Position numbers and translations under genes: made by a program | Notes under the pieces: generated by a model | What the model saw: only the letters and a program-made list of their open reading frames with translations | What the model was told of the DNA's origin: nothing | Databases searched by the model: none | Part shown: piece after piece, positions 33,109-40,185 of the stretch | How positions within the stretch are numbered: position 1 is the stretch's first letter | Layout of the letters: each line of letters begins with the position of its first letter | Assembly (NCBI GenBank): GCA_002381865.1 | Contig: DFYO01000067.1 | Span: forward strand, 1 to 40,185 | Direction: 5' to 3' | Source of the DNA: Clostridiales bacterium UBA4080 | GTDB lineage: Bacteria > Bacillota > Clostridia > Lachnospirales > Vallitaleaceae | Length of the DNA stretch: 40,185 bases

Positions 33109-34563
33109 ATGACAGAGGCTTTTGTTTTTTCGATTTTTGGAGCAACGGGAAATCTTGCATTTAATAAACTCTTTCCAGCTTTGTATCAGCTTTATCAGGA
33201 TAAAAAGCTGAGTAATATTTCAATGGTTGCAATTGGAAGAAAAAATATTTCTGAGACAGAGTATCTTTTGGAGGTTGAAAGGTCTGTTCAAAATAAGCTA
33301 AAGCATTATATTCATAATACTTTGACGGAGTTTCTGGAAAAAATAACGTACTATCAGATGGATTTTCAAGAAAAGAACTCTTACGAGGGATTAAAGAATC
33401 TTTTTGAACAGCTAGATACTAATATCAATGAAAAGGCAAATAGGATTTTTTATCTTGCCACAGCACCTTCAGACTTTTCAGTTATCTCTCAAAATCTTAA
33501 AGATAGCGGGGTGCTTGAAACAACCGCACATAAAAGAGCAGTTTTTGAAAAACCCTTTGGATATGATTTGAATTCTGCTAAAGAGATAAATAAGGTATTA
33601 ACAAGGATATTCCAGGAAGAGAATATTTTTAGAATTGATCATTATCTGGGAAAAGAAATGATTCAAAATATAATGACTATCAGATTTTATAATCATATCT
33701 TTGAAAATGTTTGGGATAATAAATCTATTGACAATGTTCAGATTACAATTAAGGAAAATGAAGGAGTTGAAGGCAGAGGAGGTTATTATGACCGTTCAGG
33801 AGCCTTGAGAGATATGATACAAAACCATCTGTTTCAGACACTTGCTATTGTTGCGATGGAAAAACCTGAAAGCTTTGAGACAGAGCAAATAAGGAATGAA
33901 AAGGTGAGGGTTTTAGAGAATGTTAAGCTAGAGCTTCAGAATATAGAAGCAAAAAATATAGTTTTTGGTCAGTATAATGGATATTTGAATGAGGACAAGG
34001 TAGAAAAAAATTCAAAAACTGAAACCTTTGTAGCTATGAAATGCGAAATAGACAACAAAAGATGGAAGGGTGTGCCGTTTTTCTTAAGAACGGGGAAATA
34101 TTTAGATAAAAGAGAGGCAGAGGTTATTATCGAATTTAAAAAGACTTCAATGAATAAAGAGGAAGAGAGTATAGAACCTAATCTGCTTATTATTAAAATA
34201 CAGCCAGAGGAGGGAATTTACTTTAAAATAAATACCAGAAAACCAAAGACTGAAAGAGAGATTATGCCTGTGAGCATGGATTATTGTCAATCCTGTAATA
34301 TATATTACCGTTCCCCAGAGGCTTATGAAAGACTATTGTGGGATATAATTCAAGGAGACTCAACTCTTTTTACAAGATGGGATGAGGTTGAAGTTGCATG
34401 GAAGCTTGTTGAGTCAATAATAATGCATTGCAGGAATAAAGAGTGCTTAGAAATATATGATAAAAAAACCAAGGGGCCTGAAGGCGCAGAAACTCTTATA
34501 GCTAATTATAACAGACAGTGGTGGAGTGTTGAAGATTTGGAAAGAGCAAAATTTGATTTTTGA
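33109..34563 (+). CDS. zwf: Glucose-6-phosphate 1-dehydrogenase
   Basis: This is a 484-residue enzyme catalysing the first step of the oxidative pentose phosphate pathway. The coenzyme loop reads FGATGNLAFNK (10-20), where GASGDLA is more usual; the Asp-to-Asn change may affect cofactor choice. The active-site signature RIDHYLGKE (175-183) is intact. The EKPFGYDLNSA segment and the C-terminal GDSTLFTRWDEVE are also typical. A GGGGTGAGA site precedes the ATG. It is cotranscribed with gnd, which supplies the third step. A separate 6-phosphogluconolactonase gene is not seen nearby. Confidence 0.95.
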   Translation: MTEAFVFSIFGATGNLAFNKLFPALYQLYQDKKLSNISMVAIGRKNISETEYLLEVERSVQNKLKHYIHNTLTEFLEKITYYQMDFQEKNSYEGLKNLFEQLDTNINEKANRIFYLATAPSDFSVISQNLKDSGVLETTAHKRAVFEKPFGYDLNSAKEINKVLTRIFQEENIFRIDHYLGKEMIQNIMTIRFYNHIFENVWDNKSIDNVQITIKENEGVEGRGGYYDRSGALRDMIQNHLFQTLAIVAMEKPESFETEQIRNEKVRVLENVKLELQNIEAKNIVFGQYNGYLNEDKVEKNSKTETFVAMKCEIDNKRWKGVPFFLRTGKYLDKREAEVIIEFKKTSMNKEEESIEPNLLIIKIQPEEGIYFKINTRKPKTEREIMPVSMDYCQSCNIYYRSPEAYERLLWDIIQGDSTLFTRWDEVEVAWKLVESIIMHCRNKECLEIYDKKTKGPEGAETLIANYNRQWWSVEDLERAKFDF

Positions 34564-34588
34564 CAGCTTCAAGGAGAAGGAGAAGGAA

Positions 34589-35242
34589 ATGGCAATCTTT
34601 GATATTTCTATGGATATTAATAAGGATATGATGGTATATAAAAATAAGGAAGAAAAAAAACCTGTTTTTTATCAAGCTTCTAATCATAAAGAAAACGGAC
34701 ATTATGAAACTGAGCTCAAGATGAATCTGCATACGGGAACTCATATTGACGCACCACTGCATATGCTTGAAAATGCCGAAACTATGAGCTGCTACAGTCC
34801 TGATAGCTTTATTAGAAAGGCAAAGGTTCTTGAGCTTACACATATTAATGGAGCTATTAGTAAAGAGCATTTAGAAAAACATACGATTACTTCAGGAGAT
34901 TTTATTTTACTTAAAACAAAGAACTCCTTTGAAAGTGCTTTCAATCAGGAGTTTGTGTTTTTAGATGTCACCGGAGCAAAGTATTTAGCTGAAAAAAATA
35001 TTTCGGGCGTTGGAATTGATGCGCTTGGAATAGAAAGAAGTCAGCCAGAACATGATACACATATTGAACTGATGAACAAGAAAATTATGATTTTAGAAGG
35101 CATAAGATTAGAAGGTATAGCTGAAGGAGAATATGTTTTATTGGTATTACCAATAAAGCTAAATGGTATGGAGGCTGCACCTGCAAGGGCGTTGTTAATA
35201 GATAAAGAGCATATAGATATTATTGCAAATATGATAAAATAA
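34589..35242 (+). CDS. Cyclase-family (kynurenine formamidase-like) hydrolase
   Basis: This is a 217-residue metal-dependent hydrolase of the cyclase family. The metal motif HTGTHIDAPLH has His48, His52, Asp54 and His58, exactly the HxGTHxDxPxH pattern. ATG 34589 sits behind a purine-rich AAGGAGAAGGAGAAGG stretch. Earlier in-frame starts inside zwf are less likely. Family members act on N-formylkynurenine or other amides and lactones. The zwf neighbour makes 6-phosphogluconolactone, so a lactonase-like role is conceivable but unsupported by motif. It ends 3 bp from the convergent diguanylate cyclase gene. Confidence 0.85.
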   Translation: MAIFDISMDINKDMMVYKNKEEKKPVFYQASNHKENGHYETELKMNLHTGTHIDAPLHMLENAETMSCYSPDSFIRKAKVLELTHINGAISKEHLEKHTITSGDFILLKTKNSFESAFNQEFVFLDVTGAKYLAEKNISGVGIDALGIERSQPEHDTHIELMNKKIMILEGIRLEGIAEGEYVLLVLPIKLNGMEAAPARALLIDKEHIDIIANMIK

Positions 35243-35245
35243 TCC

Positions 35246-36667
35246 TTAGACAAGTTTAGCAATAACCTGGTTTTTGCCCTTGGATTTAGCTTGATAAAGA
35301 GCTTCGTCTACACGATCAAAAACATGCTTTTTTGTATCGCTTCCTAATATTTCAGTAACACCAATACTTAGGCTGACAGAAGTATTTTCCTTCCAGTGTA
35401 TTTGTGTTGCGTTTTCAAGTATTCTGTTAGCAAGAAACATTGTGTTTTCTAAATTAGATCTGACTATTATACCAAATTCATCTCCGCCCCATCGAAAGAG
35501 GATGTCGTTATTTCTTTTGCATTCCTCAAGCAGACGGGCAACACGGATTATTATTTCATCGCCAGTACTATGTCCCATTTCATCATTGATTTTTTTGAAA
35601 TCGTCAATATCAATAAATATAAAGGTTGAGTCAATATTATAATGACAGGTAAGCTCTAAGGCTTCGTTTAATTTGTAATTAAAAACAGAGCGGTTATAAA
35701 CCTGAGTAAGAGGGTCTAAGGAAGCCTCGTCAAGTATTTTTTCATTAGAATAATCAAGAAGCTTAATGGTTACGAGAAGTATAATGGACAGAATCATAAC
35801 TACAATAACTAGAGTAAAAACAAAGGTATTAAGTATTTGAGTAGATAAATCCTGAACAATAATAAGGTAGCTATCTAGCTCCTTGATAAACTTGAAGCTG
35901 ACAAACCTATTACTTTCTGTATAATAGGAGAAATCCTCGGATTGATTTTTGGTAATTTGAGCAATATCAAGATTAGAAAGCTTTGATTGCATGGCAGAAG
36001 AATCCTGATTAAGTGCCTGTAATACAGTGCTGTCAATTTTTCCAGAAGAATCAATTACAAATACAGATGCATTAAGCTGAGAAACGGAGTTTCTAGTTTT
36101 GATAAGAGAGTTTGTATAATCTAATCCAATCATAATAATTCCGAGAGGATTGCCAGAGGAATCCTTTATAGTAAAAAGATTATTGAAATACAAATGGTCA
36201 TTTTCATTAACAACTAATGGTCGATAAGCCCGGGTGGATTTGTTTGATTTCATAGCGAAAAACCATCCGTCTTCTGTATTTGAAGCATCCATTTGCTTTT
36301 CAAAGCCTTTTTCGGAATAGCTTTTATTAGTTTTAAAGGAAATAATTCGAACAATGTCATAACCATATATAGTTTTTATGTTATTTAGATAGGAGCTTAT
36401 TTTTTCAGAGGATTCAGTGGAGGAGTCAAAAATATTGTCAGCAATATAGGGGTCATTGCCTATAAAGGTTGTAAGCTGTGCGGAGTTAAAAATTGTGTCA
36501 TTTAAGGCAATATAGATGGAGTTTGAGATGGAATAGGCAGAAGCCTTTGCACTTCCCTTGAGAGTGCTTTCAATGGCAAAATAAAGAAACGTCATAATGA
36601 CTAATAATATAATAAGAAAAATAGCGGAAATTGTTATAATAAATCGTTTCTTTAGCCAATTAAGCAT
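35246..36667 (-). CDS. Membrane-bound diguanylate cyclase (sensor-GGDEF)
   Basis: This is a 473-residue inner-membrane enzyme that makes cyclic di-GMP from two GTP. The N-terminal helix (about 10-32) and a second near 280-303 bracket an extracellular Cache-like sensor domain. The catalytic GGDEF motif is intact at 394-398 (RWGGDEF), and the inhibitory I-site RNND sits at 385-388, five residues upstream, so product feedback is expected. The start is preceded by GGGGACTT. It is divergent from the HD-GYP gene at 36764, with about 95 bp between them. It is convergent with the cyclase-family gene with almost no gap and no visible terminator. Confidence 0.93.
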   Translation of the reverse strand: MLNWLKKRFIITISAIFLIILLVIMTFLYFAIESTLKGSAKASAYSISNSIYIALNDTIFNSAQLTTFIGNDPYIADNIFDSSTESSEKISSYLNNIKTIYGYDIVRIISFKTNKSYSEKGFEKQMDASNTEDGWFFAMKSNKSTRAYRPLVVNENDHLYFNNLFTIKDSSGNPLGIIMIGLDYTNSLIKTRNSVSQLNASVFVIDSSGKIDSTVLQALNQDSSAMQSKLSNLDIAQITKNQSEDFSYYTESNRFVSFKFIKELDSYLIIVQDLSTQILNTFVFTLVIVVMILSIILLVTIKLLDYSNEKILDEASLDPLTQVYNRSVFNYKLNEALELTCHYNIDSTFIFIDIDDFKKINDEMGHSTGDEIIIRVARLLEECKRNNDILFRWGGDEFGIIVRSNLENTMFLANRILENATQIHWKENTSVSLSIGVTEILGSDTKKHVFDRVDEALYQAKSKGKNQVIAKLV

Positions 36668-36763
36668 TTGTAAGTCCCCATAAAGCTTGTATAATTTTAT
36701 TATATAAGATAAAATAATTATATTAGATAGATAAGAAAAAGTAAAGTGAGAGAGGTGAATATA

Positions 36764-37828
36764 TTGAGACTGATTTCTTTATCAGAAGCGGAGGAAGGCA
36801 TGCTGGTTGGACAAACCATATATGGAGCTAACGGCGAAATAATGGTTAAGGAAGGTTCCAAGCTTAGCGACAGAGTTGTGCTTAAGCTTAAAGAGTCATA
36901 TTGGGAATATCTGTATATTGACGATGAGTATTCAAAAGATGTTGAAATCAAGGGAGCTATCTCTAATGAGGTAAGAAATAAGGCTATACAGCTTATAAAA
37001 GCATTATATATTACTATTCAAAAGGCAACAAAGGATGAGAAAGGATTGAATTTATATGATAAAATCCTTCACAATCAGATGCAGAGCTGTTTAGGAAGTA
37101 TCGATGATATTCTTAATGATATTATATCCTACGATATTTCTTTAGTAGATTTTTTTGACGTAAAAATGCTAGAAAATTATAAATACGCACACAGTGTTAA
37201 TGTTTCAGTTATTTCTTTAGTACTTGGAAAGGCCCTTGGTTTAAATGCTTATGACCTATATAAGCTGGGGGTAGGTGCTTTTTTTCATGACATGGGACAA
37301 ATGTTTATTCCGGACAATGTATTGAACAAAGACGATGTATATACAGAAGCAGATTATAAAATAATGAATCAGCATGCTGAACTGGGATACAGATATGCAA
37401 AGGATAATTTTAATTTACCTACAACAAGCTATCTTGCAATTCTTCAGCATCACGAACGATTTGATGGAACTGGCTATCCAAACCAAAAAATTGGGGAAGA
37501 AATTAGTTTGTTTGGTCGAATTGTAGCCGTAGCGGATGTATTTGATGCACTTACATCCCCTAAAAAATATCGAGAGGCTATGTCACCGGTTTTGGCATTT
37601 AAGCATTTGATTAATAACTCTGGAAAAGCCTTTGATCCTAAAATTGTCAAGCTGTTTGTTTCAAAGGTATCACCTTATCCAATAGGCTTTAGCTTAACAA
37701 TGGCAGAAGGCATGGAGGCAATAGTAATAGAAAATTTTGAAGATAACCCATTTAATCCAAAAGTAAGAGTTTTTAAAGAAAATAACAAGATTCTTTCTAA
37801 TCCTTACCTAAAAATGTTATTTGATTAA
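36764..37828 (+). CDS. HD-GYP domain protein (probable c-di-GMP phosphodiesterase)
   Basis: This is a cytoplasmic protein of about 354 residues predicted to hydrolyse cyclic di-GMP. The start is likely TTG 36764, behind GAGAGGTG (36749-36756). GTG 36746 or 36755 are alternatives. Numbering from TTG, the metal-site residues are His143, His175-Asp176 and His229-His230-Glu231, with the signature DGTGYP at 234-239 and VADVFDALTSPKKYR following. The usual HDIGK motif reads HDMGQ here (Lys to Gln), which could alter activity. No sensor domain is obvious in the N-terminal 130 residues. It is paired divergently with the GGDEF gene. Confidence 0.9.
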   Translation: MRLISLSEAEEGMLVGQTIYGANGEIMVKEGSKLSDRVVLKLKESYWEYLYIDDEYSKDVEIKGAISNEVRNKAIQLIKALYITIQKATKDEKGLNLYDKILHNQMQSCLGSIDDILNDIISYDISLVDFFDVKMLENYKYAHSVNVSVISLVLGKALGLNAYDLYKLGVGAFFHDMGQMFIPDNVLNKDDVYTEADYKIMNQHAELGYRYAKDNFNLPTTSYLAILQHHERFDGTGYPNQKIGEEISLFGRIVAVADVFDALTSPKKYREAMSPVLAFKHLINNSGKAFDPKIVKLFVSKVSPYPIGFSLTMAEGMEAIVIENFEDNPFNPKVRVFKENNKILSNPYLKMLFD

Positions 37829-37849
37829 TTAAAAAGAGGAGAGATAAAT

Positions 37850-38563
37850 ATGAGTATACCTACACCACATATAGAAGCAAAAGATAAATCCATGCTTGCA
37901 AGGACGGTACTAATGCCAGGAGATCCTTTGAGAGCAAAATATATTGCAGATCATTATTTAGAGAGTGTTATTCAGTTTAACCATGTTAGAAATATGTTTG
38001 GATATACAGGAAGCTACAAGGGTAAAAAAATATCTGTAATGGGCTCAGGAATGGGAATGCCAAGTATTGGAATATATTCCTATGAGCTATTTGCTTTTTA
38101 CGATGTGTCTAATATTATCAGAATTGGATCTTGTGGAGCATATAGCAGAGAACTTAACCTTTATGATGTTATACTGGCAGAGGACTGCTGGTCAGAATCA
38201 ACCTATGCAAAGGTTCAGGGAGGCTATGAGCTGGATGTAATTGAAGCATCACAAAAACTTAATCTAAAAGCGGAGGAAGCTGCTTCAAAGTTAAATATTC
38301 CTATACATAAAGGGAGGATTCATTCTTCAGATGTATTTTACAGAAAGAATTTTGAAGATTATAAAGAAATTAGAGATAGCAAAAAGTGTATAGCTGTTGA
38401 GATGGAATCCTTTGCACTATTTGCAAATGCTAAGGTATTAAATAAGGAAGCGGCATGTCTTCTTACGGTTTCTGATTCTCTTGTTTCAGGAGCTGTTACA
38501 ACAAGTGAAGAAAGACAAAAAGCATTTAATAAGATGATGGAAATTGCATTAGAGATGGCATAA
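37850..38563 (+). CDS. deoD: Purine-nucleoside phosphorylase (DeoD type)
   Basis: This is a 237-residue hexameric-type phosphorylase releasing purine bases and (deoxy)ribose 1-phosphate. It has the N-terminal TPHIEAK and the phosphate site VLMPGDPLRAKYIA, the MGSGMGMPS and IRIGSCGAY segments, and the substrate-binding VEMESFALF with VSDSLVSG containing the catalytic Asp. AGAGGAGAG precedes the ATG. It starts 21 bp after the HD-GYP gene and 25 bp before the histidine kinase gene, so the three may be cotranscribed, though no functional link is evident. Confidence 0.96.
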   Translation: MSIPTPHIEAKDKSMLARTVLMPGDPLRAKYIADHYLESVIQFNHVRNMFGYTGSYKGKKISVMGSGMGMPSIGIYSYELFAFYDVSNIIRIGSCGAYSRELNLYDVILAEDCWSESTYAKVQGGYELDVIEASQKLNLKAEEAASKLNIPIHKGRIHSSDVFYRKNFEDYKEIRDSKKCIAVEMESFALFANAKVLNKEAACLLTVSDSLVSGAVTTSEERQKAFNKMMEIALEMA

Positions 38564-38588
38564 AGATTATAAAGGGGAATGGGATACT

Positions 38589-40185
38589 ATGTCGCTAAAA
38601 CACAATGAGATCTATGAGAAATTGTTAAATAACAGATATATTGGTATTGCTGTTCACGAAATGATTTTTGACAAACAAGGAAAACCTGTGGATTATAGAT
38701 TTATTGATTTGAATTCTACCTTCGAAAAAATAACAGGCTTTAAAAAAGAAGAGGTAATTGGAAATACAATAAGAAGTATTATGCCTGATATTGAAGAGGA
38801 ATGGATAATAATTTTTGGTGAGGCTGTAAAAAGTGGGAAAGAGAGCTATTTTGAACGCTATCAGAAGGGACTTGAAAAATGCTTAAAGGTACATGTTTAT
38901 TCGTATGAAAAAAACAAATTTGTAACCTTGATTATTGATGCTACCGAGGATTATCTGCATAGGGAATTTTTAAAGGAAGAGGTAATAAGGAATAATATTG
39001 CTGCAAAGGCAGCAAAAATTGCCTTTTTCAAATATGATATTGAGAAAAGACAGCTTAGCGTTAGTGATTATTGGTATGATCTTATTGGAGCAAAAAACAA
39101 GGTTATCGATATCAATAAGTACTTTCTTACTCATCTTCATCCAAATAACCTAGAAAGGCTGTCTATTGACATGAAAAGCATCAAGCATTTTTCGGAATAT
39201 CAATGCGAATTCAGAATATACCATGAAAAAAAGAAAAAATATATCTGGATTAGGCATAACTCAGTACTTGTGCTAAATTCTGAAACAAATAAAAGAGAGC
39301 TGATTATTGGAATTCATCAGGATATAGATGATGAAAGAAAATCCAAGGAAGAAATTGAAAAGCTTGTAAAAATGCTGGACTTGGGAATGAGAAATGCTGG
39401 AATTGATTTGTGGGATTATGATGCTGAGACAGACCTAATAACCTTTAGATCGTATAATGATTTTTCAAGTGGAGGCAGCAGGAGATCCTTCTTGCTACCT
39501 GAGCATATTGAGCGCATTAACGAAGAGGATGCTGGTGATTTTATAAAGCAAATTAACAGTATTAATTCTCAAGCGAACAATACAATTAATGCCAAGTACA
39601 GAATCTATAGTCCAAGAGAACAAAGGGAAATATGGGTAAGCAATAACGGAAGGGTAATAAAAAGAGATTTTAAAGGGAATGTAACACGTGCAGTAGGAAT
39701 TACCCAAGATATAACTGAAAGAGTGGAAAGAGAACAGGAATTGGTATTAAGCCATAAGCGCTTAAAGCTTGCACATAAAATAGCTCATTTGGGCGGATGG
39801 GAGTATTACATTGAGCATGATAAATTTGTGCTTAGCGAAGAAGCAGCAGAACTTTTGGACCTACCTTTAAGCGAAGATTATTATTCGCTCTCAAAGCTTG
39901 AAAACATGCTTGGAATAGAACAAAAGGAGCAGCTTCAAAGATTTATTAATAATATGAAGAAGCTTGAACAGTTTGAAGATGAATTTTATCTTAATACAAG
40001 CTTAAGAACCAAAAAATTTCACGTAATAGCAGTAAGAAATAATGATAGACAAGGAAAACTTATTAATATTATGGGAACCTTTCAGGATGTAACAGATAGA
40101 AATTCTCTTGAAGAAAGACTACGACAGGCAGAAAAGATGACGGCAGTAGGACAGCTGGCAGGTGGAATTGCCCATGATTTTAACA
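38589..40185 (+). CDS. Multi-PAS sensor histidine kinase (partial, runs off window)
   Basis: The frame is open from ATG 38589 to the window end, giving at least 532 residues. An AAGGGGA site precedes it. There is no signal peptide or membrane helix in this part, so the sensor is probably cytoplasmic. Several PAS-type repeats follow each other. The first starts near residue 15 (FIDLNSTFEKITGFKKEEVIG), and others end with PAC-like GIHQDIDDERKS, GITQDITERVER and GTFQDVTDRNSLE. The sequence then enters the HisKA domain with QAEKMTAVGQLAGGIAHDFN, including the phosphate-accepting His. The ATPase domain, and any receiver domain, lie beyond the window. Signal and partner are unknown. Confidence 0.9.
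   Translation, partial: MSLKHNEIYEKLLNNRYIGIAVHEMIFDKQGKPVDYRFIDLNSTFEKITGFKKEEVIGNTIRSIMPDIEEEWIIIFGEAVKSGKESYFERYQKGLEKCLKVHVYSYEKNKFVTLIIDATEDYLHREFLKEEVIRNNIAAKAAKIAFFKYDIEKRQLSVSDYWYDLIGAKNKVIDINKYFLTHLHPNNLERLSIDMKSIKHFSEYQCEFRIYHEKKKKYIWIRHNSVLVLNSETNKRELIIGIHQDIDDERKSKEEIEKLVKMLDLGMRNAGIDLWDYDAETDLITFRSYNDFSSGGSRRSFLLPEHIERINEEDAGDFIKQINSINSQANNTINAKYRIYSPREQREIWVSNNGRVIKRDFKGNVTRAVGITQDITERVEREQELVLSHKRLKLAHKIAHLGGWEYYIEHDKFVLSEEAAELLDLPLSEDYYSLSKLENMLGIEQKEQLQRFINNMKKLEQFEDEFYLNTSLRTKKFHVIAVRNNDRQGKLINIMGTFQDVTDRNSLEERLRQAEKMTAVGQLAGGIAHDFN

Overview
The window looks like chromosome from a low-GC, anaerobic Firmicute of the class Clostridia, possibly near Peptostreptococcaceae; that family placement is inference. 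Support comes from the AT-rich base composition, Gram-positive ribosome binding sites and consensus SigA promoters, a glycine T-box ahead of a class II glycyl-tRNA synthetase, pyruvate phosphate dikinase, FeoAB ferrous iron uptake, AddA in place of RecBCD, and the gene order dgt-dnaG-rpoD-trmK-nif3.

Region 1 (1-4660) is accessory and rearranged. A perfect-consensus promoter whose 17-bp spacer is just T8 followed by G9 drives an exported subtilisin-like protease that stops 12 residues after its catalytic serine. A secreted protein of unknown family and a small membrane-anchored protein follow. Next come abutting relics of an IS3-family and an IS30-family transposase, a second copy of a 58-bp sequence also found in the protease leader, and a 158-bp foldback element.

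Region 2 (4690-12160) holds glnK-amtB behind a strong promoter and a leader terminator with a mutually exclusive alternative hairpin. It continues with addA (without addB beside it), a SAM methyltransferase and hslO (Hsp33).

Region 3 (12160-15485) has about 560 bp with no long ORF, with its own promoter, many stems and a strong terminator. This is the best candidate for an undescribed or unassigned large structured RNA. A PilZ protein, a glycine T-box and glyS follow.

Region 4 (15486-32113) is housekeeping: ppdK, a Cof-type HAD phosphatase, a DUF445 membrane protein, Fur-box-controlled feoAB, the dgt-dnaG-rpoD replication/transcription cluster, trmK, nif3-like, a TGS/uridine-kinase-like protein, RNase P RNA (rnpB) and a DUF4349 lipoprotein.

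Region 5 (32126-40185) carries the oxidative pentose phosphate genes gnd and zwf with a cyclase-family hydrolase. It then has a divergent pair of c-di-GMP enzymes (membrane diguanylate cyclase and HD-GYP), deoD, and a multi-PAS histidine kinase cut off by the window end.

No tRNA, rRNA or CRISPR array was recognised. All family assignments come from reading motifs; no database search was run.
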